Shown piece by piece: positions 1-11,733 of a DNA stretch of 64,000 bases. The stretch covers positions 278,668,868 through 278,732,867 of the forward strand of contig CM060950.1 of NCBI GenBank assembly GCA_030765055.1. The letters run 5' to 3'. The DNA comes from Mantis religiosa. Taxonomy: Eukaryota > Arthropoda > Insecta > Mantodea > Mantidae. Every line of letters begins with the position of its first letter. Positions within the stretch are counted from its first letter, which is position 1. The position numbers and the translations under genes are program-made. The notes beneath the pieces were generated by a model. It saw nothing but the letters and a program-made list of their open reading frames with translations, did not search any database and was not told where the DNA came from.

Positions 1-480
1 GGCCATGTTCAAGATGTTCCGTAGCCTGTTAGTCTGACATACCTATGGATTTAATATGTTTGTCTGTAAGATCCCAGAATTGGCAACCATATGTCAGAGC
101 TGGTTATATAGAGGATTTGACAGCTTCTGATCTGAGACGTCTGCTTTGGGAATAGCCCAGAAGGATGAAGTTTAGTGACTAGAATGTTTTCAATATCTGC
201 GAGATCTTTCTCTTAATTTCTTTTGTGGTGTCGCTTTGAAAGACACCAACTGTCCTAGATAGACATACTCCGATGTGTAGGCTAAGGACTTGCCATCGAT
301 TATTATTGGAGTTTCCCCGCTGATTGTGATTACTAGGGTCTTACACATATTCATGGTGAGGCCCGTCCTTCTGCTGTGGAAACAAAAGGAGGCTATACGG
401 AGAAGAACATACGTCACAGGGGCGTGTATGTTTAACCTCGAGGACCATCCCACTACTAGAACTGCTGAGAGTGGGTAATG
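1..480 (-). pseudogene. LINE reverse transcriptase fragment
   Basis: The minus strand, read from about 480 down to 1, carries the end of the palm/thumb region of a non-LTR retrotransposon reverse transcriptase. Visible matches are GLTMNMCKT, the nucleotide-binding block IIIDGKSLAYTSEYVYLGQL, and after a frame break PALTYGCQFW. Blocks of this order (GL.MN..KT, then YLGQ, then LTYG) are typical of the RTE/BovB and CR1-like endonuclease-reverse transcriptases common in insects. The catalytic YADD region lies upstream and is not present. The sequence runs off the window edge at base 1, so the 3' end is unseen. There are stops and at least one frameshift, so it is dead. Clade is uncertain; that it is a LINE is fairly sure. 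Confidence 0.75.
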
Positions 481-1280
481 AGCGACCCGTACAAGCAGGC
501 AGCCCTATCTGCCCCGCGCCACACACTGCGAAACTTACAAGCAGAACTAAAAGATGTGAAACAAATTGACTTGAAGGGAAATGAAGAGAAATCGTGGTAG
601 ATGATAAACCAGTCCTGCATTCGCTTATCGACTAGAAAATACCACGAAAATCTCAACGTCAGAAAGCGCGGTCGGCGAGAGTTGACATCGGAATCTTCCG
701 AAATTTAACCTCAGACATTTGCGCACGGAAATGTTCATTTATTTCATTATTATTGATTTTCTAATTCAATCTTGATTGCGCTTCAATAGATCCACAATTA
801 ACCTTTATGGGGTATCCATTAAGTCCCTACTTGGGAACTGGAGACATAAGTGGGTAAATAAATTAATTGGATGTCGAAAGCCAGGAAACGCTACTATCGC
901 AACTTTCCCAAAAACACTTGAAAGGATGTAAGAGTTGTTTTAAGCAAACTTGCTCGGAAAGTGAACTTTACACTACATGTGTACTTGGTTTGTTTTCCGC
1001 ACAATTCATCCCCCTTTTTATTATATATTCTGACTGGGAACCTTAATTCTGATCTCAAAAACTACAAAATACAATATCGCGTAACAATCGGAAAGAAATA
1101 CATAAACAAGGGAGCTGTAGAATCGAAGAGAATACTAAATATGGACAGACTTGGAGAAGAGGAGCGGTGATTGTGGGGAACCAAACAATTTCAAGACTCT
1201 CAAGGGAGGAAAATTTATAGGAGATCGTCTCTCTTTAAATAGCAGGTTGTAATTTTCATATACAAAACTTAACATATACA
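481..1280. other. Non-coding spacer
   Basis: AT-rich sequence with only short chance reading frames. I see no repeat, RNA gene or conserved motif in it. Confidence 0.5.
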
Positions 1281-1500
1281 AAACTTTTTGTAGCTGCTCA
1301 TTGACTTACTGTGGTGTAGGTCTGCTGCTTATCAAGCGGAAGACCCGGGTTCGAATCTCGGTACTGGCGTGGGAATTTCCTCCTCTTGGGAAACCTGATT
1401 TGGAGAGCACTGAACTTTGTTAAGTCCCTGATGGGTAGTGGTCACCTGTTGCAAAGACCGGTTGCATATACCGACCGGGAAGCTGACCACGTCATTCCAA
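1281..1500 (+). repeat. tRNA-derived SINE (type C)
   Basis: A polymerase III style promoter is readable: an A-box-like stretch near GTGGTGTAGG and a strong B box, GGGTTCGAATC, about 35 bases later. A non-tRNA body of roughly 120 bp follows, containing GACCGGTTGCATATACCGACCGG. That layout (tRNA-like head, unrelated body) is the SINE signature. The head does not fold as a complete tRNA. It differs from the SINE family seen at 16.5 kb. Ends are approximate because no clear target-site duplication was found. Confidence 0.65.
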
Positions 1501-1837
1501 TTTTCTTATCATTTAGTTTAGCAACAGCTTCCTCCTGAAATCATTCAATTAATTCTAGTTTTTATTTTAATATCAACACAGATTTTCTTCGCATTTATCC
1601 GCCATCTCTTTTACACAATTTTTTAGCTTGCTTCTGTGGCGTTACATGCCGAATGACATCAGCAAAACCGGACTTGTTTTCAATTTTCATGGTACAGGCC
1701 GATCAATAACAATGGAAAAGGTACCTTGCAGTCACGCGGTGGTTGTTTAAACAATGGCAATTGCACTTAATGTCACGCGGCGGGTCGTTGATTGCTGTTT
1801 ACTACAGAAAAATAATGCAACTACAATATCCTTTAGA

Positions 1838-1901
1838 TAGGGTAATGCACGGATAATCCGGAAACCGTATAATCTCCGCACGAATAATCGGGAGTATACA
1901 G
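1838..1901. mobile_element. Tigger/pogo-like terminal fragment
   Basis: Repeated GATAATCCGG / ATAATCGGGAGTATACAG words resemble the outer ends of arthropod pogo/Tigger DNA transposons, whose termini often read CAGTA...CCCGATTATCCG, with a TA at the boundary (TATACAG then TA). No transposase is visible beside it. This rests on motif similarity recalled from the family, so confidence is modest. Confidence 0.35.
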
Positions 1902-2004
1902 TACAAATATTTTCATGTCTCCTGGTCCAAAAGAAGGCACGGATAGAATAGGTTCCCGCACGCTGTCATGTTGGCGCGCGCCCCTGTGTATTAACAACAC
2001 AACA

Positions 2005-2038
2005 TATATAACGGCGGGGAAAAACCAAACTCATCAGT
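2005..2038 (+). promoter_or_regulatory. Candidate Pol II core promoter (TATA + arthropod initiator)
   Basis: TATATAA at 2005-2011 is followed by TCAGT at 2034-2038, the arthropod initiator consensus. The A of the initiator lies 31 bases after the first T of the TATA box, the normal spacing. The downstream sequence has no long ORF before the gypsy-1 LTR at 2196. It may be the promoter of the Tigger-like element whose end lies just upstream. The rest of 1502-2195 shows no other feature. Confidence 0.35.
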
Positions 2039-2195
2039 ACCGAGTCCCAGCAGCTTCCAAATAGACTAGCCTTTGCGTTAAAAAGGATTTTGTTTATTAC
2101 TATTTTGTAATACTGCTCCAAAGTTTTTAATTAAAAATCGTAATCTCACTTGACATGACGTATGGAGTGTAGAGTTATATAACTATCTTGAATAT

Positions 2196-2912
2196 TGTTG
2201 CATACCAGTGTTGTAAGGGGGGGGTGAAAGACTTACAAACCTAATCTACAACTGGGGGTGTAGCTATTGGGATGGTAGAGTAAGGAAAACATCTAAATCA
2301 ACCTAAACTGAATAACTCTATTTTGAAAAAGCCTAGTATTTATACAGGGCACGCCCTGAATCTGGAACAGATCAGGGGTGCTTTGGTACTACTTAATGAC
2401 ATAATAACGCCATATAACTTTACCTTTGGCGATGCGTTGGTTATATGGCTGGGCTTGTCGAAAGATGGATAATTTGCTGTGACCGGTGGGCTATCGTATT
2501 CGTAGAAACACTGTTAAATAAACTTTTGTTACCTCTCACAGGGACCGACATAAAGTCTCCTCTGACATCCCTGCGACGTTTCTCTCCGAGGGCTAACTCT
2601 ACCAGGCTTAAATAGGGGTTCTACCAAAAAGTCAATTCAGCGATTCCCACTAACTATTAATTTTGCACCATACCGTTTACATCATTGAGAGAATGTTTAA
2701 GCCTGTACTGACCTACTAAAACATTATTTCTTCTGATCAGCAAAACAAGTTTGGATCAAATGTGAATAATTTCCTTATGCCAACAGTCCAAAGTACATAT
2801 TTCGCCAGTCAGCAGAATTTACGTTTGACATACATTTCTGTCAGAATCAATACACGTTACAGAATAATGATTACCGAAATTTTCAAATCTAGCTCAGCCT
2901 ATACACGCAACA
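2196..2912 (-). repeat. gypsy-1 3' LTR
   Basis: 717 bp, TGTTGC...GCAACA, with a 6-bp terminal inverted repeat. It aligns over its whole length with 13729-14441, with scattered substitutions and a few indels (for example a longer G run near 2217-2223). Confidence 0.95.
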
Positions 2913-2926
2913 CATCTCCTTCGCCT
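2913..2926 (-). other. gypsy-1 polypurine tract
   Basis: On the minus strand the bases just before the 3' LTR read GGCGAAGGAGATG, a purine-rich run at the position where plus-strand DNA synthesis of an LTR element is primed. Confidence 0.6.
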
Positions 2927-5900
2927 AAATTTTTCTGCCCTTTAGCAAATCCAAACGACTGGTAACAACAACTTTAAATACATAAAACAATAATTTACAT
3001 TTACAAGAAATATTGTGCTGGGCACAAAGGCAATAGAGGATACAAACATTACATGTACAAATTTTTTTTGAAAAGTCATAAGTGTAACACCTGAAAAAGA
3101 AAATCAGAGAACAGGAAATGGAAATGAGTTAATGCGGATTGGTTTCGAAGTATCCCACGCTGAATGAAGTCCATAGTTCCATAGAAACACACTCTTCCAC
3201 CGCTATGAGTGTATAGTTTTGGGAGACACTTCACAACACTTGGTCACTGAAGGGTTAAAATTACTACTTTAAGTTTGTCTAACAAGGCCCTAGCTGTCAT
3301 AAGTAATGTAAACTTCAAAGAGGAAACAGTTTAATGTGCTTCCTGCTCCAGTTTGATAGTCTGTACTTAGTCTTTTAAGACAGGGAAGCTGATGAAGAAC
3401 CTAGGTTGTGGCTTGCTGTTTATATGATATCGGGTTCAAGCGTACGGTGCTCTTTGGTATTGCTTGGAAAAGTCTGTACTGAAGAGCCGATGAAAAGTTT
3501 GAAAGTGGAGTTTATAGTTTTTAGAATACTCCGCTTAGCTAACACTCGCCTACCTCAGCTCGGTCTGAGTTCTTGCAGGTGAGTCAATGAGAACACGAAC
3601 GAGTGACTTATAAGTTATTGTACTTGAGCCACTGTAAAAGTTTGCTGGGTGGAGTTGCTTTGGCTTTGGAAAGCGAAAGCCATGAGTTCATGAAGTTAAG
3701 GAGGTCCTCTGGAAAGATTTAAGTGCCTTTCCAGATGCGAGTAGTCTTGGGTGCCACTCCTAATGTGACACCTGGTCATCTGGGGTGCTTTGGTTCTCCC
3801 AGGAAAGAGTAACTGCTAAGGTCCCTGGTGTCTCCTCTGCTTTCTCCTTATGGTGGTGGTGTATCCTGATGCTTCGACGTGTTTGTTCATCCATGCCGCA
3901 ACAAGGAAACAAATGATCCAGAGTTAGGATTGATGAATAAGAATATTTCTATGGGGTGAGGGTGGGTTAAAGTTCACGGTAATATAATTAAATGAAAGGG
4001 CTTTTCAGGTATCACATTATCAAATGAATATTTCTTATATCTAGTCACATATTATGGTTTAACATGAGTGGAACATGTACGGAACTTATGTGGAACCATT
4101 TTTAGAGGTAGAAGGAAAAAAAATTGGTTAAAGTTTATAGAGTAAACAAAAATGAAAATTTATGTTTGCCTTATGGCTGAATAACATAAGTAAATAACCT
4201 ATGGAAACTGCACAGATGTTCCACTTAAGTATGGTTGTTCACACATTAGTGATAAACTTGGAATAAATTACAAGTATTCTTCATAAAACCATTATAAAAT
4301 TGAATTATACATATTAGTAGTAATATTGATAACAATTTAGCTAAAGAAAATTGAAGTTCATTTAATGAGTAGCACTTGTTATAAATTATAGGGAATTATT
4401 TACAAAAATCATGTCTAATGACTTAACATAATAGCATCTATATACTGGATTAGACCTACGCCTAACAAATGTCTACTGTTGTCATAATATCAGACAAATA
4501 TCAGAGTTAACCATGTCCTTCTATTTTGTTACAATAAATCTTGATGCTACTGAAGTAAAGTGTTTCTAGAGTTACATAACATACCTTCATAATACATGGT
4601 AATTGAGGTCACATTGATACAATCATCTTACAATCTATAAGGATATCCTATGACTTTATCTTTTTACATAAATATAGCAAAAGTAACTCTGACATTTGCT
4701 GGTTTAGCACTGATTGTTTAAACAACAGGTATAATGTTTCTTTTCTTCTTTTCGCAAAAAAGTGTGATCAAAGATATCGATAAACAATATCGATCTTATC
4801 ATCCGGAGATGATGTACTCTACTGTCACTGGATGTTAAAACAAGTGTTAAATTACAGTGCATTTGGTTGTCTTAAAAATGAAATGTTGATTGGCAATAAT
4901 TAAGTCTTCTCTTGTTTATTAATCCCTAACAAATTAAGGCATGCATTTATAGCATGGTAATTATGAGTGTTAGCAAAAGAAAGGGAGGGGGTTTGAGGTT
5001 GTAGATCTAATCGTGCTGTGACCTGTAAACAGAACTTGATATAACGATTAGTTTAATCTTGGCCATTGGTCATGTCTCAGATTTATAATGAATATTGTTA
5101 AAGGATGTATTTGAGTTATGTGCTGCCCACTGAATTAAAAGTTCAATAAATGATGGAGAAACTGACTGGTGTAAGAGGAAGTACCCTTAGAATAGCATAC
5201 CACGATAATTACATCAAGTTGATCAGTCTGCTTTGATAGACAATAAATATAAGCCATGGATTTCTTTATCAATACTTAAAGGTGAATTGGGGAAACATAG
5301 CTGAATTCTATGACTTAGAACCTTAGGTAACACCTTAGTTTAAAAAAATTCTGTGCTTTTCTTATCACATGATTTGAGTCGTTTATTGAGTTTGCTCTTC
5401 AGTCATCATAGCAAATACAATTTCTTATATGGTCTTAGGATTTGTGGTTATCTCTATTCAGTTACACTAATCACAATCATACTTTATTATAAGCTAATGA
5501 AGGGGGGCCCTTTCCTCCAGAGCACAAAACTTCACATACCTACTGCGCAGTCATCACTCATGCTTAAACATTAATGCTATTTTGTCTGTACAACTTCTTT
5601 ATTTAAACTGATCAATAATTATATACCTTTAACTTGGCAATGTTTATAGGTAAAATCACTTGCGCGAAAAAATCCCTTTTATATTATAATAGCTTTATCT
5701 ATATCAAATCAACATGAGAGGCATACACAACCTATGGGTCTTGCGAGCACCAAAGGATGTAACCTCTGTCGTTCATACAAAACAACTCTTATAGCTTGAA
5801 AGCTTGAAACTTGAAGATACCATGGTATATGCATACATATTCACTAAAACTGTCTCCGAAGATCTTGCGATGTCTCGGAACAGAACACATTACTACTAGA

Positions 5901-8245
5901 ATCTATAAACACTTATAAATAGCCTCTAAGAACGCCTCACGGTTGTTGTTAAGGTCAAAGGGTACTACAAACATACACTATCTTAACAAATCCTAAGCAT
6001 TTGGTTACAATGATCATAACTGATAACTTTTAAGCACAGAGAATATACGGTCATATTGAGATAACTTATAATAAAAACGGTGTACCACTGGTATATTTTA
6101 AAAGCATGGAGGGGAATAACATAAGATAAGCGTATTAAAGCTTGAAGTTGGAGTTTGAATTTTTATTAAGACTATAATAAGAAAGGTTACAATTGTATAA
6201 CATTTTTAGCAGCGAAGAAATTCGTACCGTGTACAAAGGATATTTTACTTGTCACAAGTGTGATTTTGCTGTTGCATTTGTAATCTGACTTGCTATGTCA
6301 GCAGTTTCAAGCCAGTGTTGCGATAACTTCCGGCGTAAGCATGTTAGGAAAAGAAATAGCTTGGAAACTAAGAAGTTTACAGAAAGTACCGTTTGAATAT
6401 CTTTCCAACTCAAAGTAAAAAAACAGATTCTTCTTGAAAAGAAAAGAGAATCGTTACGAACGGGAGAACCTTTCATGTTATAAACGGTAAAAAGCGGGAA
6501 TGAGTTTTAAAGGAAATTAGGAACAGACTGTCGGGAATTAAACCTGTGTAAAAATAATGTCATTTGAGGGGGTTATTTTCGTGAAGTAATGAATGGACGT
6601 AATCGGTAATACGCCAGTGAAATAAGCAAAGTAGTTATAAGGCGTTTCATTTGTAGGCTAAACTAGATTAAAAGCAAATGGAGACAAATAGCATAATAGG
6701 GAAGTAAAGCGTAAACATAAAGGTTTAAACAGAGTTAGTTATTGATAGCCGGTAGAAAGGAAGAATTTACTAAGTCCATTGTCTTGGTCATGTTAGGTTG
6801 CTAAGAATTATACTCGTCGCACCGGACGTACTAAGCTGATCTGTGCAGAAGATGGTGTGGGAATAAACAAATCAGCGACATCACACAGATAGACGCTGAT
6901 ACAAAGAACTAATGCCATTGCGTTTTGCGATGTCTGTCTTGAATGTAGTGAATAAATAATCCTTTATGCGTCGCGTAATTAGTTAAATTTTATACGGAAA
7001 AACCGTTAAATAGGTAACGCCAAAAACAGATATATAAATGGGTTATTTGGAAGGAAATGCGTGTTAGGAATTATGGTTGTTTGGGTATTGTGAAGTGCTC
7101 AAGCAAAAAGTAGAAGTGTATAATCGGAATAAAAAGGTGTTCGGAAAACGTATGAATAATCGAGTTTACATGGATTAGCTGTTATCCGTGGGAAAGGTGA
7201 TTACAACAAATTGAAACAAATATATAATTTGCACTGAAGTTTCCGATTGAAATAGAATCGTCACTAATTAATTAAGTGCAATTTAGAGAAGTTTAAATAT
7301 TATTTTGGTTTTGGAGAGATTATATTAGCAAAAACAACCGAGATAATATGCCAAATACGGAGTATTATTTTGTTTGTAGCGAAATTAAAATTTTGAAACC
7401 GGGTGTGTCATCATCGGTGACTTTATAAGATTAACATATTCATAAGCAGTGTTTCATATTATCTAATTAGCTGTAAATAAGAAGGCGTAAGAAAAGAGTC
7501 ATTGTTTACTTAAAATTGGAATGAACATTGGACGGAAAGGAAATTATGTTAACTTCACATGCAATTGTATTTTGAAAATTTTATCATGAAGGCTTAAAGT
7601 TGGTGTTACTAAAATAATACATTTAGGGTTGAGGATCTTAAGAACTGGAAAGAAACTTGAAAATATGCTAGTGTTGTTTCTAGGAGTTATAATAAATAAT
7701 CTTTAATCGCAGTGCAAATATAGCTGAAAATTAGTGAGGCTAATATTCTAATTTGATCATGCTTGGGTTGTTTGTTTCTTAGGTTATTGGTTCACGTCAA
7801 TATTTTAGTAAGGTTTATGAAATGTGTGTATGTGCCTTTGTTCTCCAGGATATATTTTAAGCACAAAAATTTATGTAGATTGCTAGGAATTTAAGGAATT
7901 CAGATTAATAATAAGATCATCTTATTGAATGAGAATTCATATAAAATATTGCAAAAGTAGTGGAAAACCATATTGGATTTGTTGTGATAAACTATCTAGG
8001 AGAAAGTAAACAGAAAAATACATTTGAGCTCATGGGAGGGGAGAAAGATAGAGATAGACAGAACTGAAAACATTTGTTTGCTTCTTGTTTTTCTTCTCGG
8101 TTTGCTTCCATTCTAATCATATAGGGTGTAATACTGCGTGCTCAATCTTAAGGTAATTGTAATGAAATTGTGACAGGTACTCTATAACTAAATATATCAA
8201 TAAATTATTAAGGTGCATAATAGGGATGTAGTCTTGATACGTGTA
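2927..8245 (-). other. gypsy-1 long non-coding 3' region
   Basis: About 5.3 kb between the integrase end and the 3' LTR. No reading frame of useful length is open on either strand, and I see no env-like signal peptide, furin site or transmembrane block. The part at roughly 3100-3900 is somewhat richer in GC than the rest, including a minus-strand stretch that starts MDEQTRRSIRIHHHHKEK and stops after about 45 codons. The remainder is AT-rich. It could be an unusually long 3' untranslated region, a decayed third ORF, or a nested insertion whose ends I cannot recognise. Confidence 0.5.
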
Positions 8246-8970
8246 TGATACTATCATATTTCTTTCGACCAGTAACATTTTTAATGCGGTAGTTTACGGG
8301 ACTTGTTAGTTCCACAATGCGAAATGGCCCGTGATACCGATGGTTGTTTTGCCTTTCATTCTCGTTGGGGTGAATACTTTCACTAATTGTCCGGGTTGAA
8401 ATTTAATGGTGCGTCTTTTCCTGTCAAATATTATGTGTACTTAATTTGTTTTTGCCTGATTCTATCCTTAGCTATTTGACGAGCTATCGGAATGTGCTTT
8501 TGTGTAGTTTGGACAAAGGGGTTGTCCGTGGTGTATTTTAGTTTAACTTCGTTGGGAAGTGTGGGATTGAGTCCATATAAGAGGATGAAGGGTGATTTTC
8601 CTGTAGTTTCTTGTTTACTCGTATTATAGGCAAAAATGACATGTGGGAGTGCTGTGTCCCAATCCCTTTGGTCAGTTGACACGTGATGTGACAGCATATT
8701 GATTACAGTCTGGTTAGCACGTTCTGTAAGTCCGTTGCAGGCTGGGTGATAGGCTGTCTTAAATGACGGGTGCACGCCCAGGATCTTTAAGAGGTGTTTC
8801 ATTACATTGCTTAGAAACACAGTACCTCTATCAGATAAGAGCTCGGCAGGGGAACCGTGCCGACAGATAATTTGCTCTAACACAAATTTAGCTACGTGCT
8901 TTACAGAACCTTTAGGAATAGCACGAGTTTCTACCCATTTTGTAAAGTATTCAGTTGCTAGAACAATCAT
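8246..8970 (-). pseudogene. pol: gypsy-1 integrase core and C-terminal part
   Basis: The minus-strand frame from 8970 to 8431 carries the integrase catalytic core: YFTKWVETRAIPKG, then LLSDRGTVF (second catalytic Asp) and GLTERANQT (catalytic Glu), with the GKSPFILLYG block typical of Ty3/gypsy integrases. The first catalytic Asp lies in GIDLIG in the adjoining frame, upstream of a frameshift near 8970-9000. A C-terminal basic segment containing KFQPGQLVKVF follows in another frame down to about 8250. Key DDE residues are all still readable, but the frameshifts mean no single protein is made. Confidence 0.9.
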
Positions 8971-9725
8971 AGTGTTAACCTGATGGAACGATGAATCAGA
9001 CCGATGAGGTCAATGCCAAAGCGTTCTGAGGCATTATTAACGGGAATTGGCTGTAAAATACCAGCTGGTTTAACATTTGTCAGCCCTGTTCGCCCTTGGC
9101 AAGATTGGCATGTGCGGACGTAATGTTCAATGTCTTTCTTCATCCCAAACCAGTAATATCTGCAATTGATTTTTGTAAAAGTTTTCTGGAATCCCATGTG
9201 TCCTGACAGAGGATCTGAGTGACAGCAAATTAGGATTTCGTGTTTCAGCTGATCAGGGATGACCAATAAGTGCAAAGGCCCTGAACTTCCTGCATTTTTG
9301 CGGTACAGGACTCCTGATTGTAAAGTATAGGTTTTTGCCTGTCGTTGTAACCTAGGTGAGCCGGATTGGGGATTTTCCAACGTAGTTATTAGGGGTAGCA
9401 GCTTGGGGTCAGCTCTTTGTTCATTTGCTACTTGAACTGGTGTTAATAGACAAGTTGGCCAGTCGTCCAATTGTTCCACTAAATAGGGGTTTGGTTTAAC
9501 CACTGGAAAACGGGAAAGAGCGTCTACGTCCGTGTGTTTTGCACCTGATTTATAAATGATGGAATAATCATATTCCAGGAGTTTTAAAGCCGAACGTGCT
9601 AGTCTTCCTGTAATGTCTTTTAAATTACGAAGATAGCAAAGGGAATGGTGATCACTTACAACATTGACGGGGAAGCCATAAACATATGGTCTAAAATGTG
9701 TTAGACTGTATACTATCGCTAGCAA
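8967..9725 (-). pseudogene. pol: gypsy-1 RNase H end and integrase zinc domain
   Basis: This frame opens in the last part of RNase H (VVSDHHSLCYL, then HTDVDALSRFP, the usual end of the gypsy RNase H) and runs into the integrase HHCC zinc-binding domain: HSDPLSGH followed about 30 residues later by CQSCQ. It ends shortly after the first catalytic motif GIDLIG, where the frame is lost. A frameshift near 9725 separates it from the upstream RNase H part. Fragments lie in correct order, so the original polyprotein order can be followed. Confidence 0.9.
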
Positions 9726-9727
9726 TT

Positions 9728-10090
9728 CTAGTTCCGAGATACTGTAATTTTTTCATGCTTGTTTAGAGAATGTGAATAGTAAGCAATTGGATGCAATTCG
9801 CCATCTATGCGTTGCAATAGAGCGCAACCAATTCCTGACGTAGAGGCATCAGTATGAATTTCTGAATTGGCTCCTGGTTGGTAGTGAGCTAGTACTGGGG
9901 CAGTTGTTAGTAACTGTTTTAATTTATCGAATGAGTCTTGTTGCGTTGCTGTCCACTCAAAATCTTTATTTTTCCGAGTTAGTTCATGACGGGGTGAGGC
10001 AATAGTAGCAAAATTCGGGACAAAACGTCTATAGAAGCTAAATAAACCAAGTACTTTTCTAACGTCACGAATAGTCTGAGGGACTGGCAA
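9728..10090 (-). pseudogene. pol: gypsy-1 RT connection and RNase H start
   Basis: Contains the gypsy block RDVRKVLGLFSFYRRFVPNF at the end of reverse transcriptase, the LTRKNKDFEWT linker and the first part of RNase H with EIHTDASTSGIGCALLQ (catalytic Asp) and PIAYYSHSLNKHE. The frame ends at 9728 just after the RNase H beta-strand region; the rest continues in the next frame. Confidence 0.9.
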
Positions 10091-10139
10091 ATTTTGAATA
10101 GCTCGTAATTTATCATTGTCTGGTTCTATACCCTTAGCG

Positions 10140-10600
10140 GTACTTTAAAGCCTAATAATTTTATTTTTGACATACCAAAAACATTTTTCTGGTTTTAGTT
10201 TGAAATTATGTTTACATAGTTGACGAAAGACTTCTTCTAAATTTGTTAATAATTCATAAAATGTTGGAGCGAAAACGGCAAGGTCCTCTAAATAGACTAA
10301 AGCTTTTTTTATAACAAAGATCACCCAATAATTTGCCAGAAATTTCTGAGAAAAACCTAGGGGCATTAGCAAGTCCAAAGCTTAGTCAGTTAAACTCATA
10401 TTGGGAAGAACTTGTAACGAAGCTTGTGTACTTCTTGCTTTTCTCATCAATAGGACCTTGAAAATATGCGCTTAACAAATCCAAACTACAATACCATTTT
10501 GAGTTGCTAAGTAACTAAGCAAATCATCTATGAGGGGTAGGGGGTAGGAAGTTGTTTTTGTAACTGCATTAAGCTTCCGATAATCTATACAGAATCTCAT
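10140..10600 (-). pseudogene. pol: gypsy-1 reverse transcriptase core, frameshifted
   Basis: Palm-domain motifs are spread over three frames. FCIDYRKLNAVTK follows a one-base deletion near 10605-10615. SLDLLSAYFQ and SFGLANAP follow in another frame. The catalytic block reads ALVYLEDLAVFAPTF, so the usual YxDD is YLED, with the first aspartate replaced by glutamate. LKPEKC follows. A stop and at least two frameshifts break the domain, so no active enzyme would come from this copy. Confidence 0.85.
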
Positions 10601-11733
10601 TTCACCACTTTTCTTTTAACTAAGACCACGGGTGAACTCCAGGGACTATGGGATCCGCGAATAATCCCGGCATTTAGCATTTCTTTAATTTGGGAATCTA
10701 TGATTTCTCTTTGTGCATGAGATACACGATATGGTTTTTGTTTTATGGGGGTTTCATCTGTGGCTTCTAGTTTAAATTCTCCTATATCTGTTTGACCTAA
10801 TTCTTGCAACTTTGTAGCAAATGCATGACGGTATTTCTGTAATAAACTAGTCATTTGAGATTTCTGTTCGAATGTGAGTTGTGAATTAATGTTAAATTTA
10901 GCGTTTTTAAGCTCGACGGGTTGGAAATCTGTAGAAGACCAATTAAAAGCCTGTATGAGGGCTACTTCATAAGCATTGGCAAGAGTTGTTCTAGCAAAAA
11001 TAACTTTTGGTTCAGCCGTATTGTTATGTACTGGTAGTGAACATTGTCCTGCATTATCAAATAAGATAGGTGAAATTTGTAAACATTTCTTTTGCATTAT
11101 CGACTGTCTGGGTTCTAACAAAATTTGTCCTGGTTTATCAAGATTAATTTTTACTGGTACGTTCATGGAAGTGAAAAGTGAGGTATACGTTTCCTGTGTA
11201 CAATATGCCTTAGGTACAGTGTCAGGGTCCTTTTCTGGTTCAAATGTAATCTGAGCCAAGTGACAGTTTTGTTTCTCGCCACAGTGTATATTTACTGTGC
11301 TATCGTCAGATGTCTTAAGAGTTATATCGTAAGAAGCTAAATTAATAAGAGCTTGATATTTGTTTAAAAAGTCCATTCCTAACAGAAGGTCGTGAGCGAA
11401 CTCTGGTGCCACTAGTAATTCTTCTTTAAATTGTACTCCTGCAAGTTGAAACTGAAACTGGGTCGAATGACCAACGTCTAGTAATTTGTTGTCTGCTGTG
11501 CGAAGGAGCAAACTATTAGATATTGGAAATACGAGTGACGTTACGAAAGGTTCATGCACTCTGCTAACGGCACTGCCAGTGTCAAACAATATACTAATCG
11601 CTTGGTTGTTAGCTGCAATACCCTGAGTCGTAAGTACATTCATAGGCCGAATATGTGCAATTGTAAAATCTGGAATATTAGCTGCTATGGGCGCCACAGG
11701 ATTTACTCCCGAGGTGTCCCTTGTCCGTTTGGG
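10597..11733 (-). pseudogene. pol: gypsy-1 protease and RT N-terminus (start of pol)
   Basis: This frame is -1 relative to gag and overlaps the last 31 bases of gag. From the shift site it is open for about 378 codons. The retroviral-type aspartic protease is clear: ILFDTGSAVS carries the catalytic DTG, and LLLGMDFL is the closing motif about 80 residues later. The C-terminal part has SPWSSPVVLV, the start of the RT fingers, and then the frame fails at a small deletion around 10605. No ATG lies near the beginning, which fits expression by frameshifting from gag rather than independent initiation. Confidence 0.88.

Noticed and set aside
2927..8245. env gene of an endogenous-retrovirus-like gypsy
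   Set aside because: No frame long enough, no signal peptide, furin-type site or transmembrane segment.
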